Part shown: positions 52,846 to 61,873 of the stretch, piece after piece
How the letters are laid out: each line of letters begins with the position of its first letter
How positions within the stretch are numbered: the stretch's first letter is position 1
Assembly (NCBI RefSeq): GCF_001037495.1
Contig: NZ_KQ089822.1
Location: forward strand, 1,488,001-1,552,000
Direction: 5' to 3'
DNA from: Citrobacter sp. MGH106
GTDB taxonomy: Bacteria; Pseudomonadota; Gammaproteobacteria; Enterobacterales; Enterobacteriaceae
Length of the DNA stretch: 64,000 nucleotides
Program-made: the position numbers and the translations under genes
The notes under the pieces: model-generated
Databases searched by the model: none
Told to the model about the DNA's origin: nothing
Seen by the model: only the letters and a program-made list of their open reading frames with translations

Positions 52846-54362
52846 CGCAGGCAATAATGTTGCAGGGAACGGCATCTGATGTGGGCAAAAGCGTACTGGT
52901 TGCCGGACTGTGTCGTATTTTTCACCAGGATGGATTGCGGACTGCACCGTTTAAATCGCAGAACATGGCGCTTAACTCTGGAATAACCCCAGAGGGTAAA
53001 GAGATGGGGCGCGCGCAAATTTTTCAGGCAGAAGCCGCAGGGATCACACCGGATGTGCGTATGAATCCGGTGCTGCTTAAACCGACCAGTGACCGTAAAG
53101 CCCAGGTCGTGTTAATGGGCAAAGTCGCCACCGATATGGATGCGGTGAGTTACCACGAATACAAACCGCGCCTGCGGGAACAGATTATTTCGGTTTATAA
53201 CAGCCTGGCTCAGGAGTTTGATGTGCTGGTGCTGGAAGGGGCGGGAAGCCCGGCTGAGATTAACCTACGCGATCGCGATATCGTCAATATGGGCATGGCG
53301 GAAATGGCGCAGTGTCCGGTTGTTCTGGTTGCCGATATCGATCGTGGTGGGGTGTTTGCCTCAATTTACGGTACGTTGGCGCTGCTGCACGACCACGAAC
53401 GCGCCAGAGTAAAAGGCGTAATCATCAATAAATTTCGTGGTGATGTGGCGTTGCTCTATTCCGGTATTGAACAAATTGAAGCGCTGACCGGCGTTCCAGT
53501 GCTCGGCGTGATGCCGTGGCTGGATGTTGATCTGGAAGATGAGGATGGTGTCGCGTTGCAAAAAGGCAAATATTTGCGCACCGATAAACGAGATATAGAG
53601 ATTGCTGTCGTTCAACTACCACATATTTCCAACTTTACTGATTTCAACGCACTGGCGGCACAACCGGACGTTCGCGTTCGCTATGTGCGTCACCCGGAGG
53701 AACTGGCGGGTGTTGACCTGGTGATCCTGCCCGGCAGTAAAAATACGTTGGGCGATCTGGTCTGGCTGCGTGAAAGTGGTATGGCGCACGGCGTGTTGCA
53801 ACTACATCGCCAGCACGTTCCGGTGGTGGGCATTTGCGGTGGTTACCAGATGCTCGGCGATACCATCATTGATGAGGTGGAGTCAGGACTCGGTACGCTG
53901 CCGGGGCTGGGGTTGCTCAATACCGTAACCCATTTTGCCCAGAACAAAACAACGACCCTGGTTGAGGGGCAGATGTCCTCCTCTTTGCCTGACTGGCTGG
54001 CGGACGCGGCGGGCTTATCCGTTCGCGGTTATGAAATTCATATGGGTGAAACGGAATTAACCACGCAATGCCAGTCGGTGATGACGTTGCACAAAGACGG
54101 CGGTAATGTGGCTGATGGCGCGGTAACCCCCGATGGTCTGGCGTTTGGCACCTATCTTCATGGTCTGTTCGACAGCGATGAATTCACTCGTGCGCTGGTT
54201 AATGGTCTGCGTGTACGGAAAGGGTTAGCGCCGCTGGATTCCACCTTCCATTACGCGCAATATAAATCGCAGCAGTTTGATCTGCTGGCGGATGCGATGC
54301 GGCAACACATCGATATTGAGAAAATTTATACCATCATGCAGCAACATCGGGAGCCAGTATGA
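52842..54362 (+). CDS. cbiP: CbiP, adenosylcobyric acid synthase
   Basis: A 506-residue glutamine-dependent amidase that amidates side chains b, d, e and g. It has an N-terminal ATP site ([17 protein letters not shown]) and a C-terminal glutaminase domain with the nucleophile in [10 protein letters not shown] and a His in GTYLHGLFD. It is related to CbiA at the other end of the operon. Overlaps cobU by 4 nt. Confidence 0.96.
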   Translation: MTQAIMLQGTASDVGKSVLVAGLCRIFHQDGLRTAPFKSQNMALNSGITPEGKEMGRAQIFQAEAAGITPDVRMNPVLLKPTSDRKAQVVLMGKVATDMDAVSYHEYKPRLREQIISVYNSLAQEFDVLVLEGAGSPAEINLRDRDIVNMGMAEMAQCPVVLVADIDRGGVFASIYGTLALLHDHERARVKGVIINKFRGDVALLYSGIEQIEALTGVPVLGVMPWLDVDLEDEDGVALQKGKYLRTDKRDIEIAVVQLPHISNFTDFNALAAQPDVRVRYVRHPEELAGVDLVILPGSKNTLGDLVWLRESGMAHGVLQLHRQHVPVVGICGGYQMLGDTIIDEVESGLGTLPGLGLLNTVTHFAQNKTTTLVEGQMSSSLPDWLADAAGLSVRGYEIHMGETELTTQCQSVMTLHKDGGNVADGAVTPDGLAFGTYLHGLFDSDEFTRALVNGLRVRKGLAPLDSTFHYAQYKSQQFDLLADAMRQHIDIEKIYTIMQQHREPV

Positions 54363-54904
54363 TGATTCTGGTTACCGGCGGAGCACGCAGCGGCAAAAGT
54401 CGGCATGCTGAGGCGCTAATTGCTGATTCTCCGAACGTGCTGTACATCGCGACTTCACAGATTTTTGATGACGAGATGGCTGCACGAATTCAGCATCATC
54501 GCGATGGTCGTCCCGCGCACTGGCGTACCGCTGAGCGTTGGCAACATCTTGATGAGCTGATAACGGCGACGAACGATCCACAAGAGGCGATTTTACTGGA
54601 GTGCATCACCACGATGGTGACCAATCTGCTCTTTTCACTGGGCGGTGATAGCGATCCCGACAGCTGGGATTACGCGGCAATGGAGACATCCATTGAGGCA
54701 GAGATGCATATGCTGATCGAAGCTTGTCAGCGTTGTCCGGCAAAAATCGTTCTGGTTACCAACGAAGTGGGGATGGGGATTGTTCCGGAGAATCGTCTGG
54801 CGCGGCATTTTCGTGATATTGCCGGACGAGTTAACCAGCGCCTGGCAGCGGCGGCAGATGAGGTCTGGCTGGTGGTATCTGGAATTGGAGTCAAAATTAA
54901 ATGA
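54359..54904 (+). CDS. cobU: CobU, adenosylcobinamide kinase / guanylyltransferase
   Basis: A 181-residue bifunctional enzyme that phosphorylates adenosylcobinamide and then adds GMP. The P-loop [12 protein letters not shown] is at the N-terminus, and the guanylylated His lies in [10 protein letters not shown]. It acts in nucleotide loop assembly with CobS and CobT. It overlaps cbiP and cobS by 4 nt each. Confidence 0.96.
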   Translation: MMILVTGGARSGKSRHAEALIADSPNVLYIATSQIFDDEMAARIQHHRDGRPAHWRTAERWQHLDELITATNDPQEAILLECITTMVTNLLFSLGGDSDPDSWDYAAMETSIEAEMHMLIEACQRCPAKIVLVTNEVGMGIVPENRLARHFRDIAGRVNQRLAAAADEVWLVVSGIGVKIK

Positions 54905-55644
54905 GTAAGTTGTTCTGGGCAATGCTCTCTTTTATCAGTCGCTTGCCTGTTCCGACACGGTGGTCGCAAGGACTCGATTTCGAACAGTATTCGCGCGGAA
55001 TCGTCATGTTTCCTCTTATCGGCGTAGTGCTAGGGGGACTCTCTGGTCTGGTGTTTATGGCGTTGCAACCCTGGTGCGGTATTCCACTGGCCGCACTGTT
55101 TAGCGTGCTGGCTCTGGCGCTGCTGACCGGTGGTTTTCATCTTGATGGCCTGGCGGACACCTGTGACGGCATTTTTTCTGCTCGTCGGCGCGAACGCATG
55201 CTGGAAATCATGCGTGACAGTCGCCTGGGGACGCACGGTGGGCTGGCGCTGATTTTCGTTCTGCTGGCTAAAGTGCTGGTGGTGAGCGAACTGGCTTTGC
55301 GCGGAACACCGATGCTCGCGGCACTGGCGGCGGCCTGTGTGGCGGGGCGGGGAACCGCTGTTCTGCTGATGTACCGGCATCGTTATGCCCGAGAAGAGGG
55401 GCTGGGAAACGTCTTTATTGGCAAAGTAACCGGACGACAAACCTGCGTAACGTTGGGGTTTGCGGCAATCCTTGCCGCAGTACTGCTTCCTGGCATGCGT
55501 GGCGTGGCGGCTCTGGTCGTCACGATGGTGGCAATTTTCATTCTTGGGCAATTACTGAAACGCACGTTGGGTGGACAAACCGGCGATACGCTGGGTGCGG
55601 CCATCGAACTTGGCGAGCTGATCTTCTTGCTGGCTCTGCTTTGA
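54901..55644 (+). CDS. cobS: CobS, adenosylcobalamin (5'-phosphate) synthase
   Basis: A 247-residue inner-membrane enzyme that joins adenosylcobinamide-GDP with alpha-ribazole. It has about six hydrophobic segments; the catalytic-type motif [16 protein letters not shown] near residue 78 is rich in acidic residues. Overlaps cobU by 4 nt and is followed by cobT after 25 nt. Confidence 0.95.
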   Translation: MSKLFWAMLSFISRLPVPTRWSQGLDFEQYSRGIVMFPLIGVVLGGLSGLVFMALQPWCGIPLAALFSVLALALLTGGFHLDGLADTCDGIFSARRRERMLEIMRDSRLGTHGGLALIFVLLAKVLVVSELALRGTPMLAALAAACVAGRGTAVLLMYRHRYAREEGLGNVFIGKVTGRQTCVTLGFAAILAAVLLPGMRGVAALVVTMVAIFILGQLLKRTLGGQTGDTLGAAIELGELIFLLALL

Positions 55645-55669
55645 GTCAGCCTACACATTGAGAACCCTT

Positions 55670-56734
55670 ATGCAGACTTTATCCTCTTTACTCCAGGCGA
55701 TCCCTTCACCCGATAGTGCTGCGATGTTGAGTGCGCAGAAGCATATTGACGGATTACTCAAACCACCGGGTAGTCTTGGTCGACTTGAATCTCTTGCCGT
55801 GCAACTGGCTGGTATGCCGGGCCTTAAGGGTGTGCCGCATGTCGGGGGAAAAGCGATGCTGGTGATGTGTGCCGATCACGGCGTATGGGATGAGGGCGTT
55901 GCTGTTTCACCCAAAGTGGTCACGGCTATTCAGGCGGCAAATATGACGCGCGGGACAACCGGGGTCTGCGTGCTGGCGGCTCAGGCGGGTGCAAAGGTTC
56001 ATGTGATTGATGTGGGGATTGACGCTGATCTTATCCCCGGCGTAGTCAATATGCGTGTGGCGCGTGGTTGCGGCAATATTGCTGAAGGTCCGGCTATGAG
56101 CCGCTCTCAGGCTGAAGAACTGCTGCTGGAAGTCATCCGCTATATCCGTGAACTGGCGGATGAGGGCGTGACACTGTTTGGCGTTGGTGAGCTTGGTATG
56201 GCAAACACTACGCCCGCAGCAGCGATTGTCAGCGTGTTGACCGGTAGCGATGCTGAGGATGTGGTTGGTATTGGCGCTAACCTTCCACTTTCCCGCGTTG
56301 GTAATAAGGTGGCGGTTGTCCGCCGGGCAATTGCCGTCAACCAACCTGACCCCAGTGATGGTATCGATGTGCTGGCAAAAGTCGGCGGCTTTGATCTTGT
56401 CGGTATGGCAGGCGTGATGTTAGGTGCTGCCTCCTGCGGTCTGCCGGTGCTGCTGGATGGGTTCCTCTCTTATTCAGCTGCACTTGCCGCCTGCCGGATA
56501 GCGCCTGAGATTAAGCCATATTTGATCCCTTCACACTTCTCTGCCGAGAAGGGAGCCAGGACCGCGTTGGCACATCTGGAACTGGAGCCGTATCTCAACA
56601 TGGGGATGCGTTTAGGTGAAGGAAGTGGTGCCGCGCTGGCGATGCCGATTGTCGAAGCCGCCTGTGCGATGTACAGCAATATGGGGCATTTAGCTGCCAG
56701 CAATATTGTGCTACCAGACGGCAAGGAAGCGTAG
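55670..56734 (+). CDS. cobT: CobT, nicotinate-nucleotide:DMB phosphoribosyltransferase
   Basis: A 354-residue enzyme that makes alpha-ribazole phosphate from 5,6-dimethylbenzimidazole. Family segments include [10 protein letters not shown] near residue 30, [10 protein letters not shown] and [16 protein letters not shown], which holds the catalytic Glu. The ATG at 55670 matches the known N-terminus; a TTG 12 nt upstream is an alternative. Last gene of the operon, followed by a terminator. Confidence 0.95.
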   Translation: MQTLSSLLQAIPSPDSAAMLSAQKHIDGLLKPPGSLGRLESLAVQLAGMPGLKGVPHVGGKAMLVMCADHGVWDEGVAVSPKVVTAIQAANMTRGTTGVCVLAAQAGAKVHVIDVGIDADLIPGVVNMRVARGCGNIAEGPAMSRSQAEELLLEVIRYIRELADEGVTLFGVGELGMANTTPAAAIVSVLTGSDAEDVVGIGANLPLSRVGNKVAVVRRAIAVNQPDPSDGIDVLAKVGGFDLVGMAGVMLGAASCGLPVLLDGFLSYSAALAACRIAPEIKPYLIPSHFSAEKGARTALAHLELEPYLNMGMRLGEGSGAALAMPIVEAACAMYSNMGHLAASNIVLPDGKEA

Positions 56735-56743
56735 TCCTCCGTG

Positions 56744-56770
56744 CCCCGCTGAATGGCGGGGTTTCTTTCT
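56744..56770 (+). terminator. Terminator of the cbi-cob operon
   Basis: CCCCGC (56744-56749) and GCGGGG (56756-56761) form a GC stem with a six-base loop, followed by TTTCTTTCTT. It lies 10 nt behind cobT. Confidence 0.85.
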
Positions 56771-56849
56771 TATGGTGTACGTCGTAAATCCGAAAAACAG
56801 ATAAAAAAGCTATAATTAACGGATATCTGTTGCGACGAAGGAAAGGACA

Positions 56850-57779
56850 ATGATGCGTCGTGTAAAACTGCTATGTTCGCTTATCATGCTGTTCGCGAGT
56901 CAGGGAACACAGGCTGTAAGCTATCCGCTGCCACCCGAGGGAAGTCGTCTGGTGGGAAGTCCTTTGACAATTACGGTTCCGCAAGGAAATACTCAGCCGC
57001 TGGAGGCATTTGCTGCGCAGTACGGGCAAGGGCTAAGCAATATGCTTGAGGCCAACCCGGGCGTGGATGTCTATTTGCCTAAATCGGGTTCAACGCTGGT
57101 TGTACCGCAGCAGATTATTTTGCCAGATACCGTACGTGAGGGAATTGTCATCAATGTCGCAGAAATGCGCCTTTACTATTACCCTCAGGGCACAAATACA
57201 GTTGAGGTTTTGCCGATCGGCATCGGTCAGGCGGGGAGAGAAACGCCACGTAACTGGGTGACAGCAGTAGAGCGGAAGCAGGAAGCACCGGGCTGGACGC
57301 CAACGGCGAATACCCGGCGAGAATATGCCGCTCGTGGGGAGAGCTTACCTGCTTTTGTTCCGGCCGGGCCAGATAATCCGATGGGGTTGTATGCCATTTA
57401 TATCGGCAGGCTATATGCCATTCATGGAACAAATGCCAATTTTGGTATTGGGCTGCGGGTGAGCCAGGGCTGTATCCGTCTGCGTAATGACGATATCAAA
57501 TACCTTTTTGATACCGTTCCGGTTGGAACGCGCGTTCAACTTATCGACAGACCGGTGAAATATAGCGCAGAGCCAGACGGTAGCCGCTGGGTTGAGGTTC
57601 ATGAGCCATTGTCCCGAAATCGCGCTGAATATGAGTCAGATAAAAAGATCCCACTACCGGTAACGTCTGCATTGCGTAGTTTTATCACAGGCAGTGATGT
57701 GGATGTTAATCGCGCGAATGCAACACTTGAACGACGCTCCGGGATGCCAGTGAATATCGGCCTGATTCATAAATATTAA
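56850..57779 (+). CDS. ldtA: LdtA (ErfK), L,D-transpeptidase linking Lpp to peptidoglycan
   Basis: A 309-residue periplasmic YkuD-family enzyme. A Sec signal ends near TQAVS. A LysM-like segment lies at about residues 38-90, followed by the YkuD domain with H192 and catalytic C208 in RVSQGCIRL. In E. coli it attaches Braun lipoprotein to peptidoglycan. Two ATG codons are adjacent (56850 and 56853); the second gives the E. coli N-terminus. The last residues differ from E. coli ErfK. Single gene between cobT and the iron transporter. Confidence 0.94.
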   Translation: MMRRVKLLCSLIMLFASQGTQAVSYPLPPEGSRLVGSPLTITVPQGNTQPLEAFAAQYGQGLSNMLEANPGVDVYLPKSGSTLVVPQQIILPDTVREGIVINVAEMRLYYYPQGTNTVEVLPIGIGQAGRETPRNWVTAVERKQEAPGWTPTANTRREYAARGESLPAFVPAGPDNPMGLYAIYIGRLYAIHGTNANFGIGLRVSQGCIRLRNDDIKYLFDTVPVGTRVQLIDRPVKYSAEPDGSRWVEVHEPLSRNRAEYESDKKIPLPVTSALRSFITGSDVDVNRANATLERRSGMPVNIGLIHKY

Positions 57780-57784
57780 TGAGT

Positions 57785-57803
57785 AACAGGCGGCCTGTTT
57801 TTC
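57785..57803 (+). terminator. Terminator after ldtA
   Basis: AACAGG and CCTGTT form a six-base-pair stem with a three-base CGG loop, followed by TTT. It separates ldtA from the convergent ABC transporter operon. Confidence 0.6.
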
Positions 57804-57807
57804 GTGA

Positions 57808-58491
57808 TCAAGTAAGACTGGCCGCTTGTTTAATGTGATACTGCCCCATTTTTACGAAACCGATATGGTCTGCCATCAACCGGGCTTCATGTTCACTGTG
57901 CGTAACCAGCAGCGCTGTTTGTCCGGCTGCACGCAAAATATCCCGAACCTCACCCCCCAGACGTTCACGGGTTCGCTTATCAAGACTGGAAAAGGGTTCA
58001 TCCAGCAGCAGGATTTCAGGATGTGGCGCCAGTGCGCGAGCCAGTGCAATACGCTGTTGCTGCCCACCTGAAAGCTCATGGGGATAACGGCTGGCATGGC
58101 TATGCAATTCCACCATGTTTAACAGATCTGCCACTCTGGCCTGCTGTTCTTCATGCGGCATACGTCGTAAGCCAAATGCCACGTTTTGTTGTGCCGTCAA
58201 ATGAGGGAATAATGCATATTCCTGAAAAACCATGCCGACATGCCGTTTTTCCGGCGGCAGATGTACGCCAGGGCCGGCAACGTGCCTCTGAGAAACATAA
58301 ATATCTCCGCGTTGCAGGCGTTCAAACCCGGCAACAGCACGAAGTACCGTGGTTTTCCCACAGCCTGAAGCGCCCAGCAGACAGGCGATTTCGCCTTTGC
58401 GCACAGACATAGAAAATCCGCTCAGCACCGGTTGCTGACTGTTGCCATATGCAACATGCACATCCTGGAGTCGTAATGCAATTTCTGACAT
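57808..58491 (-). CDS. Ferric-iron-type ABC transporter ATPase (FbpC/SfuC-like)
   Basis: A 227-residue ABC ATPase: Walker A GASGCGKTTV, signature LSGGQQQRIALARAL, Walker B ILLLDEPFSSLD, and the switch His in LLVTHSEHEA. It lacks the extra C-terminal domain of many FbpC proteins, so it is short for that family. The ATG at 58491 is chosen because AAGAGAG lies just upstream; a GTG at 58509 overlapping the permease is an alternative. It is the last gene of a three-gene operon with a permease and a binding protein. Confidence 0.88.
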   Translation of the reverse strand: MSEIALRLQDVHVAYGNSQQPVLSGFSMSVRKGEIACLLGASGCGKTTVLRAVAGFERLQRGDIYVSQRHVAGPGVHLPPEKRHVGMVFQEYALFPHLTAQQNVAFGLRRMPHEEQQARVADLLNMVELHSHASRYPHELSGGQQQRIALARALAPHPEILLLDEPFSSLDKRTRERLGGEVRDILRAAGQTALLVTHSEHEARLMADHIGFVKMGQYHIKQAASLT

Positions 58492-58501
58492 TGGTACTCT
58501 C

Positions 58502-60190
58502 TTAACCACGGCGTGTCATCTGGTGACGCACCAGTAAAATAACCGGTAACGTGCCTGCTAAAACAATCATCAGCGCGGCAATTGCCCCTTCTTCATAGGT
58601 TCCGCGAGCGGCTTCTGCATACAGTAGCGTTGCCAGCGTTTCGAAATTGACAGGGCGTAAAAGTAGAGTCGTGGGCAGCTCTTTCATCGCATCGGCAAAG
58701 ACCAGCAATGCACTGCTTACTATTGCTGGTCGTAGTAGCGGTAAATGGACTCGTGCAAATGTACCTGCGCCATTTTCACCCAGCAAACGCGAAGCCTGTT
58801 CAAGGGACGGGGGGATACGACCCAGTCCGGAATCCAGCGCTCCGATGGCGATCGCCTGAAAGCGCATCGCACAGCAAATAATCAGCAGGATACCGGCAGA
58901 CATGAGCGGCAAACCACGAATATCCAGTATATCGGCCAGCCAGCGGTCTACCGCCATAGCCGGCGGCAGAAAACCAATTGCCAGAATAGTGCCGGGCACC
59001 GCATAGCCCAAAGAGGCCAGACGCATCACGCCGCGACGAAAGCCTGGCATGGCGTTGTCTGCGGCACTATGACGCGCGCTCCAGGCCACCAGTAAACTGA
59101 CGCAAACCACTACCAGCGTGGTTCCCGCCGCCAGCAATAGTGTATTTTGCAATGCGGAGAGCAACGAGGCGGAAAGCGGGTTCTTTTCACCTAAACGTTT
59201 GACGCTCTCCCACATTAAAAACAGTACCGGGGCAAGGAATCCCAAAATAACTGGCAGCGCAATCACTGAGCCGAGGAGCCATCCCCGCCAGCCGTGCACG
59301 CGTGTGGGTTGAATTTCTCGCAGGCTGCGGCTGCTGAATCCTTGCTTTCTGCGACCATAAAACTCCAGCGTCAGAATGAAGAAGATAAACATCAGCATCA
59401 TGCAGGCGATTTGTGCAGCAGCGGATAAATCAGAACGGGAGATCCATGTGGTGTACACAGTGACCGTTAATGTTTGTACCCCGAGAAACTCCGACGCGCC
59501 AATATCGTTAAGCGTTTCCAGAAGTGCCAGACTGACACCGACTGCCAGCGCCGGACGCGCCATTGGCAGAGCTACGCGAAAGAAAGTCCCGGTTGCGCTG
59601 CACCCAAGCGTACGGGCTGCTTCCAGTAAATGGGCGGGCTGGCTGATGAACATGGCCCGGGTCGTCAGATAAACGTAAGGGTAAAGTACTAAACCGAGCA
59701 AAATAATGGCACCAGAAAGTGAACGTAGATCTGGCAGGCGGAACTGTCGTGGGCTGTCAAAGCCCAGTAAAAAACGGATGAATGTTTGCAGTGGGCCGAT
59801 TGGATGCAGTAAATCGAGCCAGGCGAAGGCGACGATATAAGTCGGCATCGCCAGTGGCAACAACAGTGCCCAACTGAGAATTTTGCGACCTGGGAAGTCC
59901 CACGCCGTTACGGCCCACGCGCTACCAACGCCAATCACGCCCACCATCACAGCGACTCCCGCCAGCAGAAGTACTGTGTTTTTTAATGCTGAGGGCAATA
60001 CAAACGCGATGAGATTATCCCAGTGAGATAAATCAGCCTGTGTAGCCTGCCAGATAAGCGCAACTATGGGTGTCAGGACACCTAGCGCAATGCATAACGC
60101 GCTAAGATGCAATGGTGTTAATAATGACTGCGGCCCGGAAACCAGGCCGCGTAACGTCGGAAACTGTAGCGATTTATTGATCGAATCCAA
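58502..60190 (-). CDS. Ferric-iron-type ABC transporter permease, fused double domain (FbpB/SfuB-like)
   Basis: A 562-residue inner-membrane permease made of two homologous halves, each with about six helices and a cytoplasmic EAA-type loop (LLEAARTLGCSATGTFFRVALP and EQASRLLGENGAGTF). Both are of the binding-protein-dependent transport type found in FbpB, SfuB and HitB. The TTG at 60190 is the only start that keeps the N-terminus; it overlaps the binding-protein gene by 17 nt. The exact start is uncertain. Confidence 0.88.
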   Translation of the reverse strand: MDSINKSLQFPTLRGLVSGPQSLLTPLHLSALCIALGVLTPIVALIWQATQADLSHWDNLIAFVLPSALKNTVLLLAGVAVMVGVIGVGSAWAVTAWDFPGRKILSWALLLPLAMPTYIVAFAWLDLLHPIGPLQTFIRFLLGFDSPRQFRLPDLRSLSGAIILLGLVLYPYVYLTTRAMFISQPAHLLEAARTLGCSATGTFFRVALPMARPALAVGVSLALLETLNDIGASEFLGVQTLTVTVYTTWISRSDLSAAAQIACMMLMFIFFILTLEFYGRRKQGFSSRSLREIQPTRVHGWRGWLLGSVIALPVILGFLAPVLFLMWESVKRLGEKNPLSASLLSALQNTLLLAAGTTLVVVCVSLLVAWSARHSAADNAMPGFRRGVMRLASLGYAVPGTILAIGFLPPAMAVDRWLADILDIRGLPLMSAGILLIICCAMRFQAIAIGALDSGLGRIPPSLEQASRLLGENGAGTFARVHLPLLRPAIVSSALLVFADAMKELPTTLLLRPVNFETLATLLYAEAARGTYEEGAIAALMIVLAGTLPVILLVRHQMTRRG

Positions 60191-61211
60191 CTTTATCTAC
60201 CAGGAGGCTAGCTTGCTTACGGTACTTCACGATTTCGGTTAACGGAATTTTATCTACGTCGATTTCACCGATAGTGGCACTAATAACCGGATCGAGCGTA
60301 ACGCCTTTTAGTACCGGATACTCAAAGTTTGCTTTCGCGTATTGCTGCTGAGCGGGTGCGGAAACCAGGTATTCCATCAGTTTAATAGCATCTGCTTTAT
60401 TAGGTGCATAGCGGGCTACGGCTGCACCGCTGATATTGACGTGCGTGCCACCATTTTCAAAGGTTGGCTTAACGACTTTAATCGCATCGCCCCACTGACG
60501 GGCATCGCTGCCTTGTTTGGCATTTTTCATATGGCCGACGTAATAGGAGTTAGCCAGGCCAATATCACAAATACCACCGAGGATATCGCGAGCTACGTCA
60601 CGGTCGCCGCCGGTGGCTTTACGTGCCAGGTTAGCTTTCACACCGCGTAGCCACTCTTCTGTTTTGGCTTCACCGTGATGCGCAATCATGGCGGCAATCA
60701 GCGCCGTGTTATACGGGTGCTGTCCGGAACGGATACACACTTTACCTTTGTATTCAGGGCTTGCGAGTTGTTCGTAATGCCAGTTATCAATTGGCAGAGA
60801 CTTCTCAGCGTAAAGTACGCGTGCTCGCATAGAAAGCGCAAACCACTGGTTATCTTCACCTCGCAGATTGGCCGGGATTGCAGTCTTCAACGTTTCGGAC
60901 TGCACAGGTTGTGTCACGCCAGCTTCAACTAAATCGATGAGATTTCCGGCATCGACGGTCATCAGCAGATCTGCAGGGGAGTTTTTACCTTCTGCTTTTA
61001 CACGCTCAAGCATGCCATCCTTGATATAAACGGTGCTTACTTTTATACCGCTGGATTGCGTCCAGCTATCAAGCAGGGGCTGAATCAGACCCGGTTCGCG
61101 GGTGGTATAGAGTGTTAACGTATCCTGGGCGAAAGCCGGCAGGCTAACGGAGAGTACCAGGGCTGATGCAAGCGTGATACGGCGCAGTCCAGTGCGAGGC
61201 AGAGCATTCAT
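60174..61211 (-). CDS. Periplasmic ferric-iron-type binding protein (FbpA/SfuA-like)
   Basis: A 345-residue binding protein with a Sec signal ending LPAFAQD. The mature part begins LTLYTTREPGLIQPLL, typical of class II iron-binding proteins. The paired tyrosines in NSYYVGHM correspond to the iron-coordinating Tyr pair of FbpA, and other conserved segments are NISGAAVARYAPN and EYPVLKGV. Ferric iron is therefore the likely ligand. A Fur-box-like site lies 70 nt upstream. First gene of the operon. Confidence 0.9.
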   Translation of the reverse strand: MNALPRTGLRRITLASALVLSVSLPAFAQDTLTLYTTREPGLIQPLLDSWTQSSGIKVSTVYIKDGMLERVKAEGKNSPADLLMTVDAGNLIDLVEAGVTQPVQSETLKTAIPANLRGEDNQWFALSMRARVLYAEKSLPIDNWHYEQLASPEYKGKVCIRSGQHPYNTALIAAMIAHHGEAKTEEWLRGVKANLARKATGGDRDVARDILGGICDIGLANSYYVGHMKNAKQGSDARQWGDAIKVVKPTFENGGTHVNISGAAVARYAPNKADAIKLMEYLVSAPAQQQYAKANFEYPVLKGVTLDPVISATIGEIDVDKIPLTEIVKYRKQASLLVDKVGFDQ

Positions 61212-61246
61212 CGTTTATATCCCAGAGTAATTGGAACGTTCAGTGA

Positions 61247-61262
61247 ACGAGCGAGCGCTCGT
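61247..61262. repeat. Short inverted repeat in the leader of the iron-binding protein gene
   Basis: ACGAGCG and CGCTCGT flank a two-base centre, 36 nt upstream of the start codon. It is GC-rich amid AT-rich sequence and could be an operator or leader hairpin. Confidence 0.5.
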
Positions 61263-61280
61263 CCTTTCGGCAGTCGTACA

Positions 61281-61299
61281 ATAAATGATAATCACTAGC
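61281..61299 (-). promoter_or_regulatory. Fur-box-like site upstream of the iron transporter
   Basis: ATAAATGATAATCACTAGC matches the 19-base Fur consensus at 14 positions, with the central ATGATAATCA intact. It lies in the promoter region of the binding-protein gene. Together with the tyrosine pair in the protein, it supports iron-repressed expression. Confidence 0.6.
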
Positions 61300-61426
61300 A
61301 CTTACAATAATTGCAAAGTTGAAACGATTTACATTTACACAACTTTAATCATTGGTGTGATGTGGCATCCGGCAGGTGAAAAACTGTTGGGAAGGGTGCT
61401 TAAGGAATGAGGTTTTTAATGGCAGT

Positions 61427-61464
61427 AAAAAAGCAAAAAGCCTGCTTAGTTTCCTGAGCAGGCT
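61427..61464 (-). terminator. Terminator of tRNA-Asn copy 1
   Basis: On the minus strand AGCCTGCT pairs with AGCAGGCT, followed by TTTTTGCTTTTTT. It begins 10 nt behind the tRNA. Confidence 0.85.
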
Positions 61465-61467
61465 TCT

Positions 61468-61573
61468 TAAATTTGGCTCCTCTGACTGGACTCGAACCAG
61501 TGACATACGGATTAACAGTCCGCCGTTCTACCGACTGAACTACAGAGGAATCGTGTGAACGAGGCGCATATTA
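61468..61573 (-). repeat. 106-bp direct repeat, left copy (tRNA-Asn)
   Basis: This copy contains the whole tRNA gene, six bases beyond its 3' end, and 24 bases of upstream flank ending exactly at the promoter -10 box. An apparently identical copy lies at 63875-63980. The 2.4 kb between carries nac and cbl. Confidence 0.9.
61474..61549 (-). tRNA. tRNA-Asn (GUU), copy 1
   Basis: The 76-base minus-strand sequence folds as a standard cloverleaf: acceptor TCCTCTG with CAGAGGA, discriminator G and encoded CCA end, anticodon loop CTGTTAA with GTT anticodon, and T loop GGTTCGAGTCC. It matches E. coli tRNA-Asn throughout. A second identical copy lies at 63881-63956. Confidence 0.98.
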
Positions 61574-61596
61574 GCGAGGGTCGTAGGGGTTGTCAA
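61568..61596 (-). promoter_or_regulatory. tRNA-Asn promoter
   Basis: On the minus strand TTGACA (61591-61596) and TAATAT (61568-61573) are separated by 17 bases, followed by a GC-rich discriminator GCGCCTCG. This is a full-strength stable-RNA-type promoter, and a GC-rich discriminator is typical of stringent control. Confidence 0.85.
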
Positions 61597-61804
61597 AGGG
61601 GTAAATGCAAATGTGTGTTTGTTTGCTGACAAAATCAACAAAGCGACGATCTTTCAATCTTTTTATGTTTTTGCTCCATTCTGGTGCGCGCCTACCCGTG
61701 TTGGGGCAGGCAGAAAACTGCGCAAAGCATCGAGAATAGTTATTATTCACCATCGGCCCTTATTTTTCGGGTGGTTAGCGCGATTAACCGCAGCCAGGCG
61801 AAAC

Positions 61805-61820
61805 TGGCAAGCATCTTGCA
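61805..61820 (+). promoter_or_regulatory. Sigma-54 promoter of nac
   Basis: TGGCAAG-CATC-TTGCA matches the -24/-12 consensus, with GG and GC separated by 10 bases. Transcription would start near 61831, about 43 nt before the nac ATG. Sigma-54 and NtrC dependence of nac is established in Klebsiella and E. coli. Confidence 0.88.
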
Positions 61821-61873
61821 ACCTGATAAATATGACTGCCAGCACGGGTTCTGGTATTCCGACAGGAGGCAAA

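Larger units (their letters stand above)
61550..61873. promoter_or_regulatory. Divergent control region between tRNA-Asn and nac
   Basis: These 324 bases hold the tRNA promoter on the minus strand and the nac sigma-54 promoter on the plus strand. An NtrC-like dyad GCTCC-N5-GGTGC lies at 61673-61687, about 145 nt before the expected nac start site, a usual enhancer distance. No other gene is evident. Confidence 0.6.

Noticed and set aside
61376..61558. A 60-codon ORF ending in SSDWTRTSD and further residues
   Set aside because: It is the reverse complement of tRNA-Asn and its terminator translated. This SDWTRTSD string is a common false protein in databases.
61613..61873. N-terminal extension of nac by 87 codons
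   Set aside because: It would run through the sigma-54 promoter and start site. The ATG at 61874 has a strong ribosome site and gives the family length.
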